Below are positions 16,793 to 25,797 of a DNA stretch of 64,000 bases, piece after piece. A model generated the notes under the pieces. That model ran no database searches. It had not been told where the DNA came from and saw only the letters and a list, made by a program, of their open reading frames with translations. A program made the translations under genes and the position numbers. The first letter of the stretch is position 1. Every line of letters begins with the position of its first letter. Source of the stretch: Bacteroidaceae bacterium (lineage in GTDB: Bacteria > Bacteroidota > Bacteroidia > Bacteroidales > Bacteroidaceae); NCBI GenBank assembly GCA_017617335.1, contig JAFZWK010000044.1, positions 1 to 64,000 of the forward strand, written 5' to 3'.

Positions 16793-16936
16793 ATGAGTAA
16801 CAAATCTTCAAAAAAGGCGAAAAGATCTGCTGAGAGAGCTGCCCGTGAAAGTAAGCAAGCAAATAAAATTGTCTTTTACATCGTAGCAGCACTTGTTATC
16901 CTGTTTGTTGCATGCCTGATCGGCTTCTCTCGATAA
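16793..16936 (+). CDS. 47-residue single-span membrane protein
   Basis: A short frame starting at ATG 16793 and ending TAA 16934-16936. Residues 1-25 are rich in lysine, arginine, serine and alanine (KKAKRSAERAARESK). Residues 26-44 form one transmembrane helix (IVFYIVAALVILFVACLIG), and the tail is only FSR. The positive N-terminus predicts a cytoplasmic N-terminus. It sits 28 bases after prfB and 7 bases before the CYTH gene on the same strand, so it is probably co-transcribed. No family recognised. Codon use looks like its neighbours. Confidence 0.65.
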   Translation: MSNKSSKKAKRSAERAARESKQANKIVFYIVAALVILFVACLIGFSR

Positions 16937-16943
16937 GTAGAAA

Positions 16944-17423
16944 ATGCATTTCGAGATAGAACGTAAGTTTCTGGTTACAGGAGAATTCCGTGACCAGGCT
17001 TACGATAGCAGCCGCATTCGTCAGGGTTATATCAGTTCTGGCAATGGGAGAACAGTACGAGTGCGCATACGCGACGAGAAGGGATATCTAACCATCAAGG
17101 GGCCAAGCAATCGTGCAGGTTTAGCCCGCTATGAGTTCGAAATGGAGATTCCACTCTCTGATGCGGAAGATCTCATGAGCATTTGTGAGCCTGGCATCAT
17201 CGACAAGACTCGCTTCTTGGTTCGCAGCGGCAAGCATATCTTCGAGGTTGACGAATTTTATGGCGACAACGAAGGACTCATCATGGCTGAAGTAGAGTTG
17301 GCTGATGAGAACGAACCTTTCGAAAAGCCCGATTTCATCGGACCAGAAGTCACAGGTGACCGTCGATTCTACAACGCTCACATGCGCAGGTTTCCTTTCA
17401 AACTTTGGAAGGATTCCATATAG
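16944..17423 (+). CDS. CYTH domain protein (triphosphate-binding)
   Basis: A 159-residue beta-tunnel protein of the CYTH family. The signature ExExK is at residues 4-8 (EIERK). The expected charged strands follow: [34 protein letters not shown] and EVDEFYGDNEGLIMAEVEL. Bacterial members hydrolyse tripolyphosphate or thiamine triphosphate, or act as class IV adenylate cyclases; the short single-domain form most often acts as a triphosphatase. Residues alone do not decide the substrate. It is followed directly by repeat array B. Confidence 0.9.
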   Translation: MHFEIERKFLVTGEFRDQAYDSSRIRQGYISSGNGRTVRVRIRDEKGYLTIKGPSNRAGLARYEFEMEIPLSDAEDLMSICEPGIIDKTRFLVRSGKHIFEVDEFYGDNEGLIMAEVELADENEPFEKPDFIGPEVTGDRRFYNAHMRRFPFKLWKDSI

Positions 17424-17445
17424 AAAAAGTTGAGGCAAAAAAGAC

Positions 17446-17541
17446 AACGTGTCGACTTTGAGGATTCAACGTGTTGTGTTTGCCATTTCAACACGTTGTC
17501 TTTCCACTTTCAACGTGTTGTCTTTTGAGTTTCGACGTGTT
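17446..17541. repeat. 22-bp-period dyad repeat array B (5 cores)
   Basis: Cores begin at 17446, 17468, 17490, 17512 and 17534, each 22 bases apart; the first (AACGTGTC) and last (GACGTGTT) carry one change. Spacers are 14 bases, such as GTGTTTGCCATTTC and GTCTTTCCACTTTC. It lies between the convergent CYTH and VanZ genes, starting 23 bases after the CYTH stop. Confidence 0.9.
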
Positions 17542-17615
17542 ATGGGAAACTCAGCCTTTTTTCTTTGCCTTAAGGTTCTGGTTTGAGGGATGCAAGAGTG
17601 ATTCAATCTTGCAGA

Positions 17616-18029
17616 TCATTTAACTCGTGCCTGCATCTTCTTCAGCACCCATTTGAGGAGAGTTGATCCGATGATTGTGGCCAAAACGACTCCTATTGTG
17701 TTTGCCACCAAGTCCAGCCATTCTCCGCTGCGATAGGTCGTCAGGTATTTTTGGCAGAGTTCCATCAGGCCGCTGAACGCTATCGGTGCCAGAACGGCCC
17801 AGCAGAGAGCCTTTCCCCAGTGGATTCGATCGTGTCGCCACAAATATTCAGCCCACAGTACCAGACAGAACCCTCCATACATCAGCATGTGTGTCCACTT
17901 ATCCGACAAAGGGACGTTTTCCATAAGGTGAATGTGCTGGAAAGGATAGAGCGAGAGGAACACGATGACCAGCAGCAAGACAGTTGCCAGGGGGTATCGT
18001 TTGATATGATTTGTTACTGTATTTGCCAT
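17616..18029 (-). CDS. VanZ family membrane protein
   Basis: 137 residues from the ATG at 18029; the frame extends four codons to a TTG but that adds nothing recognisable. Four hydrophobic segments are visible: LATVLLLVIVFLSLYPF, THMLMYGGFCLVLWAEYL, ALCWAVLAPIAFSGLMEL and LVANTIGVVLATIIGSTLL. The VanZ pattern of KWTHMLMYGGF followed by GLMELCQKYLTTYRSGEWLD matches the family. VanZ of Enterococcus gives low teicoplanin resistance; other members have no settled role. A TAATTTTG box on the minus strand at 18056-18049 lies just upstream. Confidence 0.88.
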   Translation of the reverse strand: MANTVTNHIKRYPLATVLLLVIVFLSLYPFQHIHLMENVPLSDKWTHMLMYGGFCLVLWAEYLWRHDRIHWGKALCWAVLAPIAFSGLMELCQKYLTTYRSGEWLDLVANTIGVVLATIIGSTLLKWVLKKMQARVK

Positions 18030-18110
18030 CTTAGTTTTCAATTTGTTGCAAAATTAGAGGATTTATTTGTAATTTTGCGCTTTGATAGGAAGAATTAAAG
18101 TATTTTAAAC

Positions 18111-19469
18111 GTGCAAAATACGAATCGAGGCAGTTTTGGTGGCAGATTAGGCATCATTCTGGCATCTGCAGGAAGTGCAGTCGGATTGGGCAACATCTGG
18201 CGCTTCCCAACTGAAGTTGGTCGCAATGGAGGTGCTGCTTTCATACTCGTTTATCTTTGCTTCGTGTTCTTTCTCGCTATGCCTGTTATGGTGAGCGAGT
18301 TCATTATTGGTCGCGCTTCCAAAGCCAATACGGTTGATTCCTATCGTCGATTGGCTCCTGGTAAGCCTTGGGTTATCGTAGGATTCTTGGGCGTATTGGG
18401 TGGAATACTGGTACTTTCTTTTTATTCCGTTGTGGCTGGCTGGACGCTCCATTACACGATTTCCTCTCTTGCTTATCAGTTGACTGGTGATCAGGATTAC
18501 GGGGCATTCTTCAGCAATTTTGTTTCCAATCCTTGGCAGCCACTCATCTATGTTGCTGTCTTCCTTCTGCTCACTCATTTCATCGTGGCGCGAGGCGTGC
18601 AGGCTGGTATTGAACGATACTCTAAGGTAATGATGCCGGCTCTTCTCGTCATTATACTCGTCCTGATGTCCTGCTCTCTTTCTATGCCTGGTTCTCGAGA
18701 GGGACTCCAGTTCTTGCTTCATCCTGATTTCAGTAAGGTCACAGCCTCTGTGGTTCTCTCCGCGATGGGTCAAGCTTTCTTCTCCCTTAGTGTAGGAATT
18801 GGCTGTCTGGCCACTTATGCTTCTTATTTCCAGCGTGATGTGCCACTTGTCTCGTCTGCATTCAGCGTCTGTTTCATTGATACGATGGTGGCTATTCTCA
18901 GCGGATTCATTATCTTCCCTGCTGTCTTCAGTGTGCCTGGAGTTGAGGTAGATGCAGGGCCTGGTTTGGTATATATCACTCTCCCCAATGTCTTCAATAT
19001 GGCTTTCAGCGATGTGCCTGTTATTGGCTATCTCTTCTCAAGTCTTTTCTATATCCTGCTCTTTTTGGCTGCTCTTACCAGCAGCATTTCCATGCACGAG
19101 ATCGACACGGCTTTCATTCACGAGAAATTTCATCTTAGCCGACCTCGTGCAGCTGCCATCGTCACGGCTGTCTGCTTGGTGCTTGGCGCTGCATGTTCCC
19201 TTTCTTTTGGTCCTTGGGAGAAGATTCAGGTTTGTGACTTGAGAATCTTTGATCTTTTCGATTATCTTACCGCTAAGTTCATCATGCCGTTGTGCAGTAT
19301 CTTCATTTCTCTCTTTGTAGGATGGATCCTTGAACGCAAGGTGGTTCAGAATGAACTTACCAATGACGGCACGTTGCGTTTACGTACGGCTCGATTTCTC
19401 ATTTTGCTGATTCGCTGGGTAGCTCCCGTTGGGGTATGCATCATATTTCTAAATGAATTGTTTTCTTAA
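18111..19469 (+). CDS. sodium-dependent neurotransmitter-type symporter (SNF family), copy 1
   Basis: A 452-residue membrane transporter with a GTG start. The SNF signature in the first helix (GSAVGLGNIWRFPTEVG) and the following GAAFILVYL are complete. About 11-12 transmembrane segments are visible. It should import an amino acid or amine with sodium; the substrate is not deducible. A close paralogue follows after 21 bases, and many blocks are shared (for example FSKVTxSVVLSAMGQAFFSL), which points to tandem duplication. Divergent from vanZ; a TAATTTTG box lies at 18070-18077. Confidence 0.93.
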   Translation: MQNTNRGSFGGRLGIILASAGSAVGLGNIWRFPTEVGRNGGAAFILVYLCFVFFLAMPVMVSEFIIGRASKANTVDSYRRLAPGKPWVIVGFLGVLGGILVLSFYSVVAGWTLHYTISSLAYQLTGDQDYGAFFSNFVSNPWQPLIYVAVFLLLTHFIVARGVQAGIERYSKVMMPALLVIILVLMSCSLSMPGSREGLQFLLHPDFSKVTASVVLSAMGQAFFSLSVGIGCLATYASYFQRDVPLVSSAFSVCFIDTMVAILSGFIIFPAVFSVPGVEVDAGPGLVYITLPNVFNMAFSDVPVIGYLFSSLFYILLFLAALTSSISMHEIDTAFIHEKFHLSRPRAAAIVTAVCLVLGAACSLSFGPWEKIQVCDLRIFDLFDYLTAKFIMPLCSIFISLFVGWILERKVVQNELTNDGTLRLRTARFLILLIRWVAPVGVCIIFLNELFS

Positions 19470-19490
19470 GTCAATAGATTGTATTTCATC

Positions 19491-20846
19491 ATGAATGATC
19501 GTGGTAGTTTTGGTAGCAAGTTTGGTGTGATTCTGGCCTCCGCAGGCTCTGCAGTAGGCTTGGGTAACGTGTGGCGTTTTCCCACTGAAGTGGGCAACAA
19601 CGGTGGTGCCGCTTTCATTATTATATATTTGCTCTGTGTGGTCTTTGTTGGAGTACCTGTTATGGTCAGTGAGTTCGTGATAGGACGCCATACCCATGCC
19701 AATACGATTTCGGCCTATAGTCAATTGGCTCCTGGCACTTGGTGGCGTCTTCAGGGTGTTTCAGGCGTCTTTGTGGCTTTCCTTATTCTTTCCTACTACA
19801 TCATCATTTCAGGTTGGACCCTATTCTATCTCACTGAATCCGCCATCAACTCACTCTCTGTCTCACGCGATTATTCTGCATATTTCAATGATTTTGTTAC
19901 AAATCCCTGGGAGCCAGTTGTTTATGCTGCCATCGTCATGCTTATTGTGCATGTAATCATTGCACGAGGAGTGCAGTCAGGTATCGAGAAGTTCTCAAAG
20001 ATATTCATGCCTTTGCTGCTCGTTATCATCATCGTTCTTGTCGGTTGTTCCTTCAATATGCCTGGTTCAAGCGAGGGTCTCCGTTTCCTTCTGCAACCAG
20101 ATTTCAGCAAGGTTACTCCCAGTGTCGTTCTTTCCGCGATGGGGCAAGCTTTCTTCTCGTTAAGTCTTGCAATGGGATGTCTCTGCACTTATGCTTCCTA
20201 TTTTGGTCCTGATACCAAGTTGGTCAAGACTGCTGTCAGCGTAAGTGTCATCGATACTTGCGTTGCTGTTCTCAGTGGATTCATTATTTTCCCTGCAGTT
20301 TTCAGTGTGCAGGGAGTTGAAGTCAATGCAGGACCTGGTCTTGTTTTCATTACCCTGCCCAATGTGTTCATTATGGCTTTCCACAATGTGCCTGCTTTGG
20401 GATATATATTCTCTGGCCTCTTTTACATGCTGTTGCTTTTAGCAGCAGTCACTAGTGCTATGTCACTTCATGAGTCTGTAACTGCGTATGTTCACGAGGT
20501 TGTCCACGTGTCTCGTCGCACCGCATCCGCCATTGTGTCCATTAGTTGTATGCTCTTGGGCGTTACGTGTTCCCTTTCTTTTGGTTTGTGGAGCGACTTC
20601 ACGATCTTTGGCATGACGATTTTTGACCTTTTCGATTTTGTTGCAAGCAAGATTCTTATGCCTATAGGAGGACTTGTCATTTGTCTCTTTGTTGGTTGGT
20701 ATCTCGACAAAAAACTTGTCCATGACGAGATAACCAATCAGGGCACTGTTCCCTTCCGCTTTTTCCAAAGCTTCATCTTTCTTGTTCGCTATGTGGTTCC
20801 TGTGGCTATGACCCTTATCTTTGTTAACGAATTATTGTTCCGTTGA
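19491..20846 (+). CDS. sodium-dependent neurotransmitter-type symporter (SNF family), copy 2
   Basis: 451 residues from the ATG at 19491 (a TTG at 19479 is less likely). It shares the first-helix motif GSAVGLGNVWRFPTEVG and most transmembrane segments with the copy just upstream. Differences concentrate in loops and in helices 3 and 11-12. The two were probably produced by duplication and may have distinct substrates. The stop overlaps the start of the next gene (TGATG). Confidence 0.93.
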   Translation: MNDRGSFGSKFGVILASAGSAVGLGNVWRFPTEVGNNGGAAFIIIYLLCVVFVGVPVMVSEFVIGRHTHANTISAYSQLAPGTWWRLQGVSGVFVAFLILSYYIIISGWTLFYLTESAINSLSVSRDYSAYFNDFVTNPWEPVVYAAIVMLIVHVIIARGVQSGIEKFSKIFMPLLLVIIIVLVGCSFNMPGSSEGLRFLLQPDFSKVTPSVVLSAMGQAFFSLSLAMGCLCTYASYFGPDTKLVKTAVSVSVIDTCVAVLSGFIIFPAVFSVQGVEVNAGPGLVFITLPNVFIMAFHNVPALGYIFSGLFYMLLLLAAVTSAMSLHESVTAYVHEVVHVSRRTASAIVSISCMLLGVTCSLSFGLWSDFTIFGMTIFDLFDFVASKILMPIGGLVICLFVGWYLDKKLVHDEITNQGTVPFRFFQSFIFLVRYVVPVAMTLIFVNELLFR

Positions 20847-21937
20847 TGCGTCGCCTTCCTTTTTTGACTAAATCTGATCGCCGTGCCCTTTTGATATTAG
20901 AATGGATTCTTATCTTGGGTATCTTTGCTTTGTGGATACGTACTATCCATAAGCCTATGCCACAAGGGAATCTCCCTGCTGATAGTATATCAAGTAATTC
21001 AACTTCTCTCTATTCTGATTATAAATCATCTTCTTTCCATAAAGGAGCCGGACGAAGGAAAGAATCTTCTTTTTTTGTCCCAGAATCTATAGAAACCTTC
21101 CCTTTCGATCCTAATACAGCTGATAGTACTCAGTTGTTGCGCCTTGGCTTGGCTCCGTGGCAAGTTCGTGCCATATACAAGTATCGTTCTAAGCATGGCA
21201 GGTATCATGCTCCTGAAGATTTCAAGCGTCTGCCTGGCATGACTATGGAGTTGTGGAATCGCCTTTCACCTTATATTCGTATCAGCGACGAGTTTCGTTA
21301 TCTCACTGATTCCGATTTGTCTTCCCAACGTCAGTATAAACATCTTTCTCCCTCAAAATCAACGGAAATTTCTTCTCGTGATGAGAAAGAAGACGATTCC
21401 TCACCCCATGCTTTATCAGATTCATCTAATCGAGAGGATCGTAAGCGTGACTTAACTCCACGTAATGAAGATAATTCCTTAGAAGAAAAGAAATCGTCTT
21501 CTTATCATGGTGTTGGAGAGACAGGAAGGAAATACTCCAAATACCCTCAGGGTACTGTGGTAGATGCAAATGTAGCGGATACAACTGAGTTGAAGAAGAT
21601 TCCTCAGATAGGTAGTTATCGTGCCCAAAAGATTGTTGCTTACCGTGAGTCTTTAGGAGGTTTTGTTAAAGTAGAACAGGTGATGGAGTCTTGTGAGATG
21701 CCAGATGAGGTTTTTGAGTGGTTCTGTGTGTCAGATGTTCCTTTGCATCGCCTTAATGTGAATAAGCTTTCTTTGCGTCAACTGATGCGTCATCCCTACA
21801 TTACTTTTTATCAGGCGCGCGCGATAGTAGAATATCGAAAGAAACATGGTGACTTGAAGAATCTGGGCCAGCTTCAATTCCTAGACGAGTTTACCGAAGA
21901 AGACATCAGTCGCTTATCTCCCTATCTGGAATTTTGA
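20846..21937 (+). CDS. ComEA-like helix-hairpin-helix protein, membrane anchored
   Basis: A 363-residue protein with one N-terminal transmembrane segment (LLILEWILILGIFALWI, about 15-31). Three helix-hairpin-helix modules follow. They begin FDPNTADSTQLLRLGL (about 91), VDANVADTTELKKIPQIG (about 234) and LNVNKLSLRQLMRHPYI (about 305), each followed by a YRxxxGxf-type helix. A serine-, glutamate- and lysine-rich linker (about 150-230) separates the first two. ComEA binds DNA during uptake in transformable bacteria; whether this protein binds DNA in the periplasm is inferred. It overlaps the transporter gene upstream. Confidence 0.85.
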   Translation: MRRLPFLTKSDRRALLILEWILILGIFALWIRTIHKPMPQGNLPADSISSNSTSLYSDYKSSSFHKGAGRRKESSFFVPESIETFPFDPNTADSTQLLRLGLAPWQVRAIYKYRSKHGRYHAPEDFKRLPGMTMELWNRLSPYIRISDEFRYLTDSDLSSQRQYKHLSPSKSTEISSRDEKEDDSSPHALSDSSNREDRKRDLTPRNEDNSLEEKKSSSYHGVGETGRKYSKYPQGTVVDANVADTTELKKIPQIGSYRAQKIVAYRESLGGFVKVEQVMESCEMPDEVFEWFCVSDVPLHRLNVNKLSLRQLMRHPYITFYQARAIVEYRKKHGDLKNLGQLQFLDEFTEEDISRLSPYLEF

Positions 21938-22060
21938 AAAACAGTATGTTTATTCTATTAACCTAACTGAATATTAGTTTTCATCCAATCCGTCTTGATT
22001 GGTTTCTCTCCTTTGTCTTTTCTTTGAATTGTTACATTTAAATGATAGGCAAATAGAAAT

Positions 22061-22096
22061 CCATCCCTCTTCTCCAAAACCGGAGAAAAAGGATGG
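22061..22096. terminator. hairpin between convergent genes
   Basis: CCATCC (22061-22066) pairs with GGATGG (22091-22096), and TTCTCC (22070-22075) with GGAGAA (22082-22087), with a 3x3 internal loop and a six-base terminal loop. It lies between the helix-hairpin-helix gene and the convergent alpha-galactosidase gene and may end transcription from either side. The T/A runs beside it are short. Confidence 0.5.
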
Positions 22097-22172
22097 AGCA
22101 TAAAGAGAATGAAACGAAATAATATTTTTAAAGTGTTAGCCTTTGATGCAGTCAGTGGCGAGTGTTTTTTTC

Positions 22173-24227
22173 TCAGTTTCTCTCAACATACAGCAGAAGG
22201 CTTGTGTCTACTTCTGGGAGACTTAGTTGAAGTCCCTCCATCAATTCCTTTCCAAGTTTAATTTGGGACGTACCATCATCTTGATTTGTGATTCGATATG
22301 ATGCCTCTGGAGAAAGACCATAGAGACGGACAGAATGGGTAGGTTGCATATTGTCATGATGTCGGAATGCTATCACGAATCCTGTATCATCGGATGGACG
22401 ATGAAGTTGGTAAGCCAGCCAGTTATCATGCGCATCTGAACCACTTGTGCCCGTTAGCGGATAATAGTCTTCAGTGAAATAGGGGCGCACAAGTAGATAC
22501 TCACGTTGACATTCTTGCATCTTGGTGAAATTCTCTCCGTTTGTCATGATTTTCCAGTTGTAGACCATGCTACTTCCCATACTGGAACGCAGGCTGTACT
22601 TATCCTCTCGGTCAGGTAAACCGAATCCTGTACCGCTCTGAGGTAGAAAGAGATTAATGCCGTAGGTATGGCACTGCATATCGGAGGGGTCATTGTAGTA
22701 ACAATCATCGGTGCGCCACATGGGAGCACTTCGAAGTGTGGTTTCCCAGTCGAGACGCATACCACCACTAGCACAATTGTCAATCAACAGATGGGGGAAG
22801 CGCTGAAGCAGATAGTCCCAATAGCGATATAGACCGCAGATATAACAAACCTCAGTGATCCCGCTACGTCCAGGCTGGTCGGCTGCCTGCCAGAAAGCAG
22901 CTGGATCCATATTGAAGTCTTGACGATAGTAATCAATTGCATTCCGCTCGATAAAATCACCGATATACTGACAGAGCCAATCTACCGCGGAGGAGTCAGC
23001 CAGATTAAAGAGGAGTGTTGGATTGTTTTCTAAACGAAGCATAAATTCAGGATGCTCACGCGCCCATTTGGTTCCCTCCATGACACGTTCTGGCTCAAAC
23101 CAAACCATAAACTTGCGTCCCATTTGGTGGCAGGCATCGGAAAGCTCGCGCAATCCATTCGGCCAGTTGTCAGGATTCTCAACCCAATTGCCTACCGTAT
23201 TGGCCCAGTTTTTCCCTTCTTGGTATTGATCAGCTTCGATGTACCATCCAGCATCTAGCCAACTTGCTTCTGCCTTGAGCCCAAATTTTTCTTGACGCTG
23301 CAAAAGAGCTTTTGCCATCAGATTTGTCATACAAGTATACTCGTTGCATGGAGCAGGATCACCCCAACTGAATCCAAAGAAATAGGGATAATGTGCCCAC
23401 TTGCCGTCTATCTTGCGAGTATGGTGAGCCAAGATGAAGCGTCGCCATTGGTTATGACCTTCGAAACGGTTCTCGTTCTGCCAGAAAAGCAGAGCCACAC
23501 TGGCGGTGCGGATGCTTTCGCCAGGAAGGAGATATGTCTGCAAATTAGTTAAACCTGTTCTGTAAATGAAATCGCGACTTGATGTTGAAATCATCTGTGC
23601 ATGCCAGTTACCTGTCCAACCAATAGCGGACATGATACCCTGATGTGAAATAGGATGTTCAATGTTGAAAAAAGGAGCTGTCTGTGCAGAACTACGTCCC
23701 CCGCCTCGGTTCTGCAGCATGAGTGTGTCACCTGAATGGAAAATGCGATCCTGAGGTGCGAAATCACTTCGGCTGGGTATACTTCCATTGAAGTAATGCA
23801 GTACGGATTCTCCCTGGGTTGGGAATTGGAATTGAATGTCTGCTTCCAACACGTTGGACAATTCAGCACTGTTTTGTGAACCTCCATTAGTAAAATGGAT
23901 AACCCATTCAACACTTTGATAATCAGAATACGACGTTACATCGCAATCTACTCTCATTGATGTCTTTGGATCAGTGTAGGTGAAACGACGACGTGTAACT
24001 TGTTCATCCTCACTAGCTAAAAGAGACGCGTTATATTTCCACTTAGTGATAAATTGAGAAGAAGTTTTCCCATCAAGTGTAAAAGAAAAAGGAGGTACTT
24101 TGCCTCGTGCAAAATGTTGTGCAACCCACTTGTCTATGAGAGTAGACTTCGTTCCCATAATGCTAACTGTCTGAGCTTTAGCATTTAGACCGATTGTAAC
24201 AAGTATTAGAATGAATATTCTCTTCAC
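22173..24227 (-). CDS. GH36 family alpha-galactosidase, secreted
   Basis: A 684-residue enzyme with a signal peptide (IFILILVTIGLNAKAQ). The N-terminal half is the beta-sandwich typical of GH36. The catalytic barrel shows WFEPERVMEGTKW, the nucleophile Asp in IDYYRQDFNMDP, CASGGMRLDWETTL, and the acid/base Asp in the WRTDD motif. It would release terminal alpha-1,6-galactose from raffinose-type sugars or galactomannan in the periplasm. It stands alone, without SusC/SusD genes beside it. A hairpin at 24282-24329 separates it from the ParA operon upstream. Confidence 0.92.
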   Translation of the reverse strand: MKRIFILILVTIGLNAKAQTVSIMGTKSTLIDKWVAQHFARGKVPPFSFTLDGKTSSQFITKWKYNASLLASEDEQVTRRRFTYTDPKTSMRVDCDVTSYSDYQSVEWVIHFTNGGSQNSAELSNVLEADIQFQFPTQGESVLHYFNGSIPSRSDFAPQDRIFHSGDTLMLQNRGGGRSSAQTAPFFNIEHPISHQGIMSAIGWTGNWHAQMISTSSRDFIYRTGLTNLQTYLLPGESIRTASVALLFWQNENRFEGHNQWRRFILAHHTRKIDGKWAHYPYFFGFSWGDPAPCNEYTCMTNLMAKALLQRQEKFGLKAEASWLDAGWYIEADQYQEGKNWANTVGNWVENPDNWPNGLRELSDACHQMGRKFMVWFEPERVMEGTKWAREHPEFMLRLENNPTLLFNLADSSAVDWLCQYIGDFIERNAIDYYRQDFNMDPAAFWQAADQPGRSGITEVCYICGLYRYWDYLLQRFPHLLIDNCASGGMRLDWETTLRSAPMWRTDDCYYNDPSDMQCHTYGINLFLPQSGTGFGLPDREDKYSLRSSMGSSMVYNWKIMTNGENFTKMQECQREYLLVRPYFTEDYYPLTGTSGSDAHDNWLAYQLHRPSDDTGFVIAFRHHDNMQPTHSVRLYGLSPEASYRITNQDDGTSQIKLGKELMEGLQLSLPEVDTSLLLYVERN

Positions 24228-24281
24228 TGTGCAAATTTTTAAAAGCTATATCTTATTCTTTTTCTCTTTGAAAGAAAGACA

Positions 24282-24329
24282 AAATCTGAATCTGAGTCCG
24301 ACTTTTGCCGGAACTCAGATTTCAGATTT
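24282..24329 (-). terminator. long hairpin, probable terminator of the ParA operon
   Basis: Read on the minus strand, AAATCTGAAATCTGAGTTCCG pairs with CGGACTCAGATTCAGATTT through about 19 base pairs with two bulged bases, an eight-base loop, and TTTTG at the 3' side. It lies 95 bases after the stop of the ParA-partner gene and 55 bases before the alpha-galactosidase start. A leader structure of the latter is the alternative. Confidence 0.55.
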
Positions 24330-24423
24330 CACACAAGATGAACGAAACGAAAAGTCAATATACCGTAGATCATATCTCCGATATGTAGATTTTTCGCTAC
24401 CTTCTGCTTTTATATATTGTCGT

Positions 24424-24807
24424 TCACTTCTTTCTGACATAATGATAGATTGTTTTCTCGTACTCCAAAATCATTTGGCGTGCTTCTTCATCGAGCCCCA
24501 CCCCTTCCACATAATGTTCTTCGAGGAACGTGCGTAGAGCAACACGAACCACATTCTGTTTCTCAAACTTGTTTAGGAAGGAAATGTAATCTAGGGCAAT
24601 ACGGTCTTCTTCAGTAGTGAAGAAACTGAACCCGCCAATTTTTTGAATTGAACATACGCGCTTGAGGGGCATCTTCTGAATGGCCGCCTTGCGTACAATC
24701 TCTGAACGCACCGCCTCATTCGATGGGAGAGGCTGTGGAGCAACGAAAGTTTCGTTTGCTTCCTGAGCCACTCTGGCTATATTGAGAGATGATTTCTTGA
24801 TCGCCAT
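24424..24807 (-). CDS. small protein downstream of ParA, possible partition partner
   Basis: 127 residues, starting one base after the ParA stop, so the two are surely co-transcribed. The N-terminus (AIKKSSLNIARVAQEANETF) is polar. A helix-rich C-terminal half follows (EEDRIALDYISFLNKFEKQN, then VVRVALRTFLEEHYVEGVG). The arrangement is like that of small DNA-binding partners of ParA on plasmids and conjugative elements (ParB/ParG-like or DUF3408-like), but no ParB or clear ribbon-helix-helix motif can be assigned. Function inferred from position only. Confidence 0.6.
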   Translation of the reverse strand: MAIKKSSLNIARVAQEANETFVAPQPLPSNEAVRSEIVRKAAIQKMPLKRVCSIQKIGGFSFFTTEEDRIALDYISFLNKFEKQNVVRVALRTFLEEHYVEGVGLDEEARQMILEYEKTIYHYVRKK

Positions 24808-24808
24808 A

Positions 24809-25723
24809 TTAATGGATATATTCTATTATTGTCTCTATTTTGTTTCGCTCACGGATGAAACGCTTGTATGCTGCATTTGCCAATTGTCCCCATCTCAGAG
24901 GTGTCCAACTATGAGGACGAGTCTTGCGTTCTATAAGATATTCAGCCACTCGCATGTAATCATCAGCTGCTGTACTATCTGGACTATATTCGTAGAGAGA
25001 CATCTCGTAAGCTACCGATTCGTTGCAACGCACACATTCTCGAATATAAATAGGAATTAAAGGTGCCCTCACTTCATTGATGTCACTATAATAAGCTTTC
25101 ACTTCTCGAGAAATGGATCGACGTGGATTCCAGCGAACCAACAGATATCCTAAAATCTCCACGTGAGCCTTCATTTGTTTTCTCACTTTATCTATGTATG
25201 CGAGCAATCGTGGCAAACCTTGCAGACTATAGATACTCGCCTCGACGGGAACTATCGTATAGTCACTTGCTACAAGCGCGTTGGTGTTCATTAATGTTTC
25301 TCCACCTGGTGCACAATCGATAAAAACATAGTCGTACATGTCACGAATTGTAATTCCACTCTCAGGATCCACTATGGAAAGGAACTCCTTTAATCGATGC
25401 TCACGATTGTTCATAAGTTGCAGTTCTGCATTGATGTTACTCATGCTGTGACTGCCAGGGATGTAATCCAACCCATCATATCGTGTATAGATGGGAAAAG
25501 GTAACACTTCTCCTGATTTACTGTCGTGCATCCAATCGTAGATAGTAGATTCGGCCTCTTTATGCACTGTCTTGTCAATTGTGTCTGTAAGGTTACATTG
25601 CTGATCTGTGTCAACCAACAGAACTTTTTTGCCAAGAAGCCAAAGAGCGAAAGCAAGATTGACCACCGTCGTTGTCTTGGCACAACCGCCTTTGTCATGG
25701 AGTACACAGATAACTTTTGACAT
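24809..25723 (-). CDS. ParA/Soj-type ATPase
   Basis: A 304-residue P-loop ATPase of the ParA/MinD family. The deviant Walker A motif is KGGCAKTT (about 11-18), with alanine where most ParA proteins have glycine. VDTDQQCNLT (about 38-47) and the Walker B strand YVFIDCAPGG (about 132-141) follow. No N-terminal DNA-binding domain is present, as in type Ib ParA or Soj. It should bind DNA in an ATP-dependent way and move its partner complex. It sits with a small downstream partner and beside a very AT-rich stretch. No replication gene is in view, so it is either a chromosomal partition cassette or the remnant of a mobile element. Confidence 0.85.
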   Translation of the reverse strand: MSKVICVLHDKGGCAKTTTVVNLAFALWLLGKKVLLVDTDQQCNLTDTIDKTVHKEAESTIYDWMHDSKSGEVLPFPIYTRYDGLDYIPGSHSMSNINAELQLMNNREHRLKEFLSIVDPESGITIRDMYDYVFIDCAPGGETLMNTNALVASDYTIVPVEASIYSLQGLPRLLAYIDKVRKQMKAHVEILGYLLVRWNPRRSISREVKAYYSDINEVRAPLIPIYIRECVRCNESVAYEMSLYEYSPDSTAADDYMRVAEYLIERKTRPHSWTPLRWGQLANAAYKRFIRERNKIETIIEYIH

Positions 25724-25766
25724 TCCTTTATCGAAGAGAAAGATTACCTTTTAGTTTTTCTAGGTG

Positions 25767-25797
25767 CAAATTTATTATGATTTTTCTTTTCTGCAAA
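25767..25797 (-). promoter_or_regulatory. promoter of the ParA operon
   Basis: On the minus strand TTTG (25797-25794), 19 bases, then TAAATTTG (25774-25767). Transcription would start near 25760, giving a leader of about 35 bases before the ATG at 25723. Confidence 0.75.

Noticed and set aside
18042..18110. Riboswitch between vanZ and the symporter
   Set aside because: The gap is too short and only promoter-like boxes are visible.
24211..24537. Plus-strand frame of 108 codons opposite the ParA partner
   Set aside because: It runs antisense through a hairpin and the partner gene and has no protein-like pattern.
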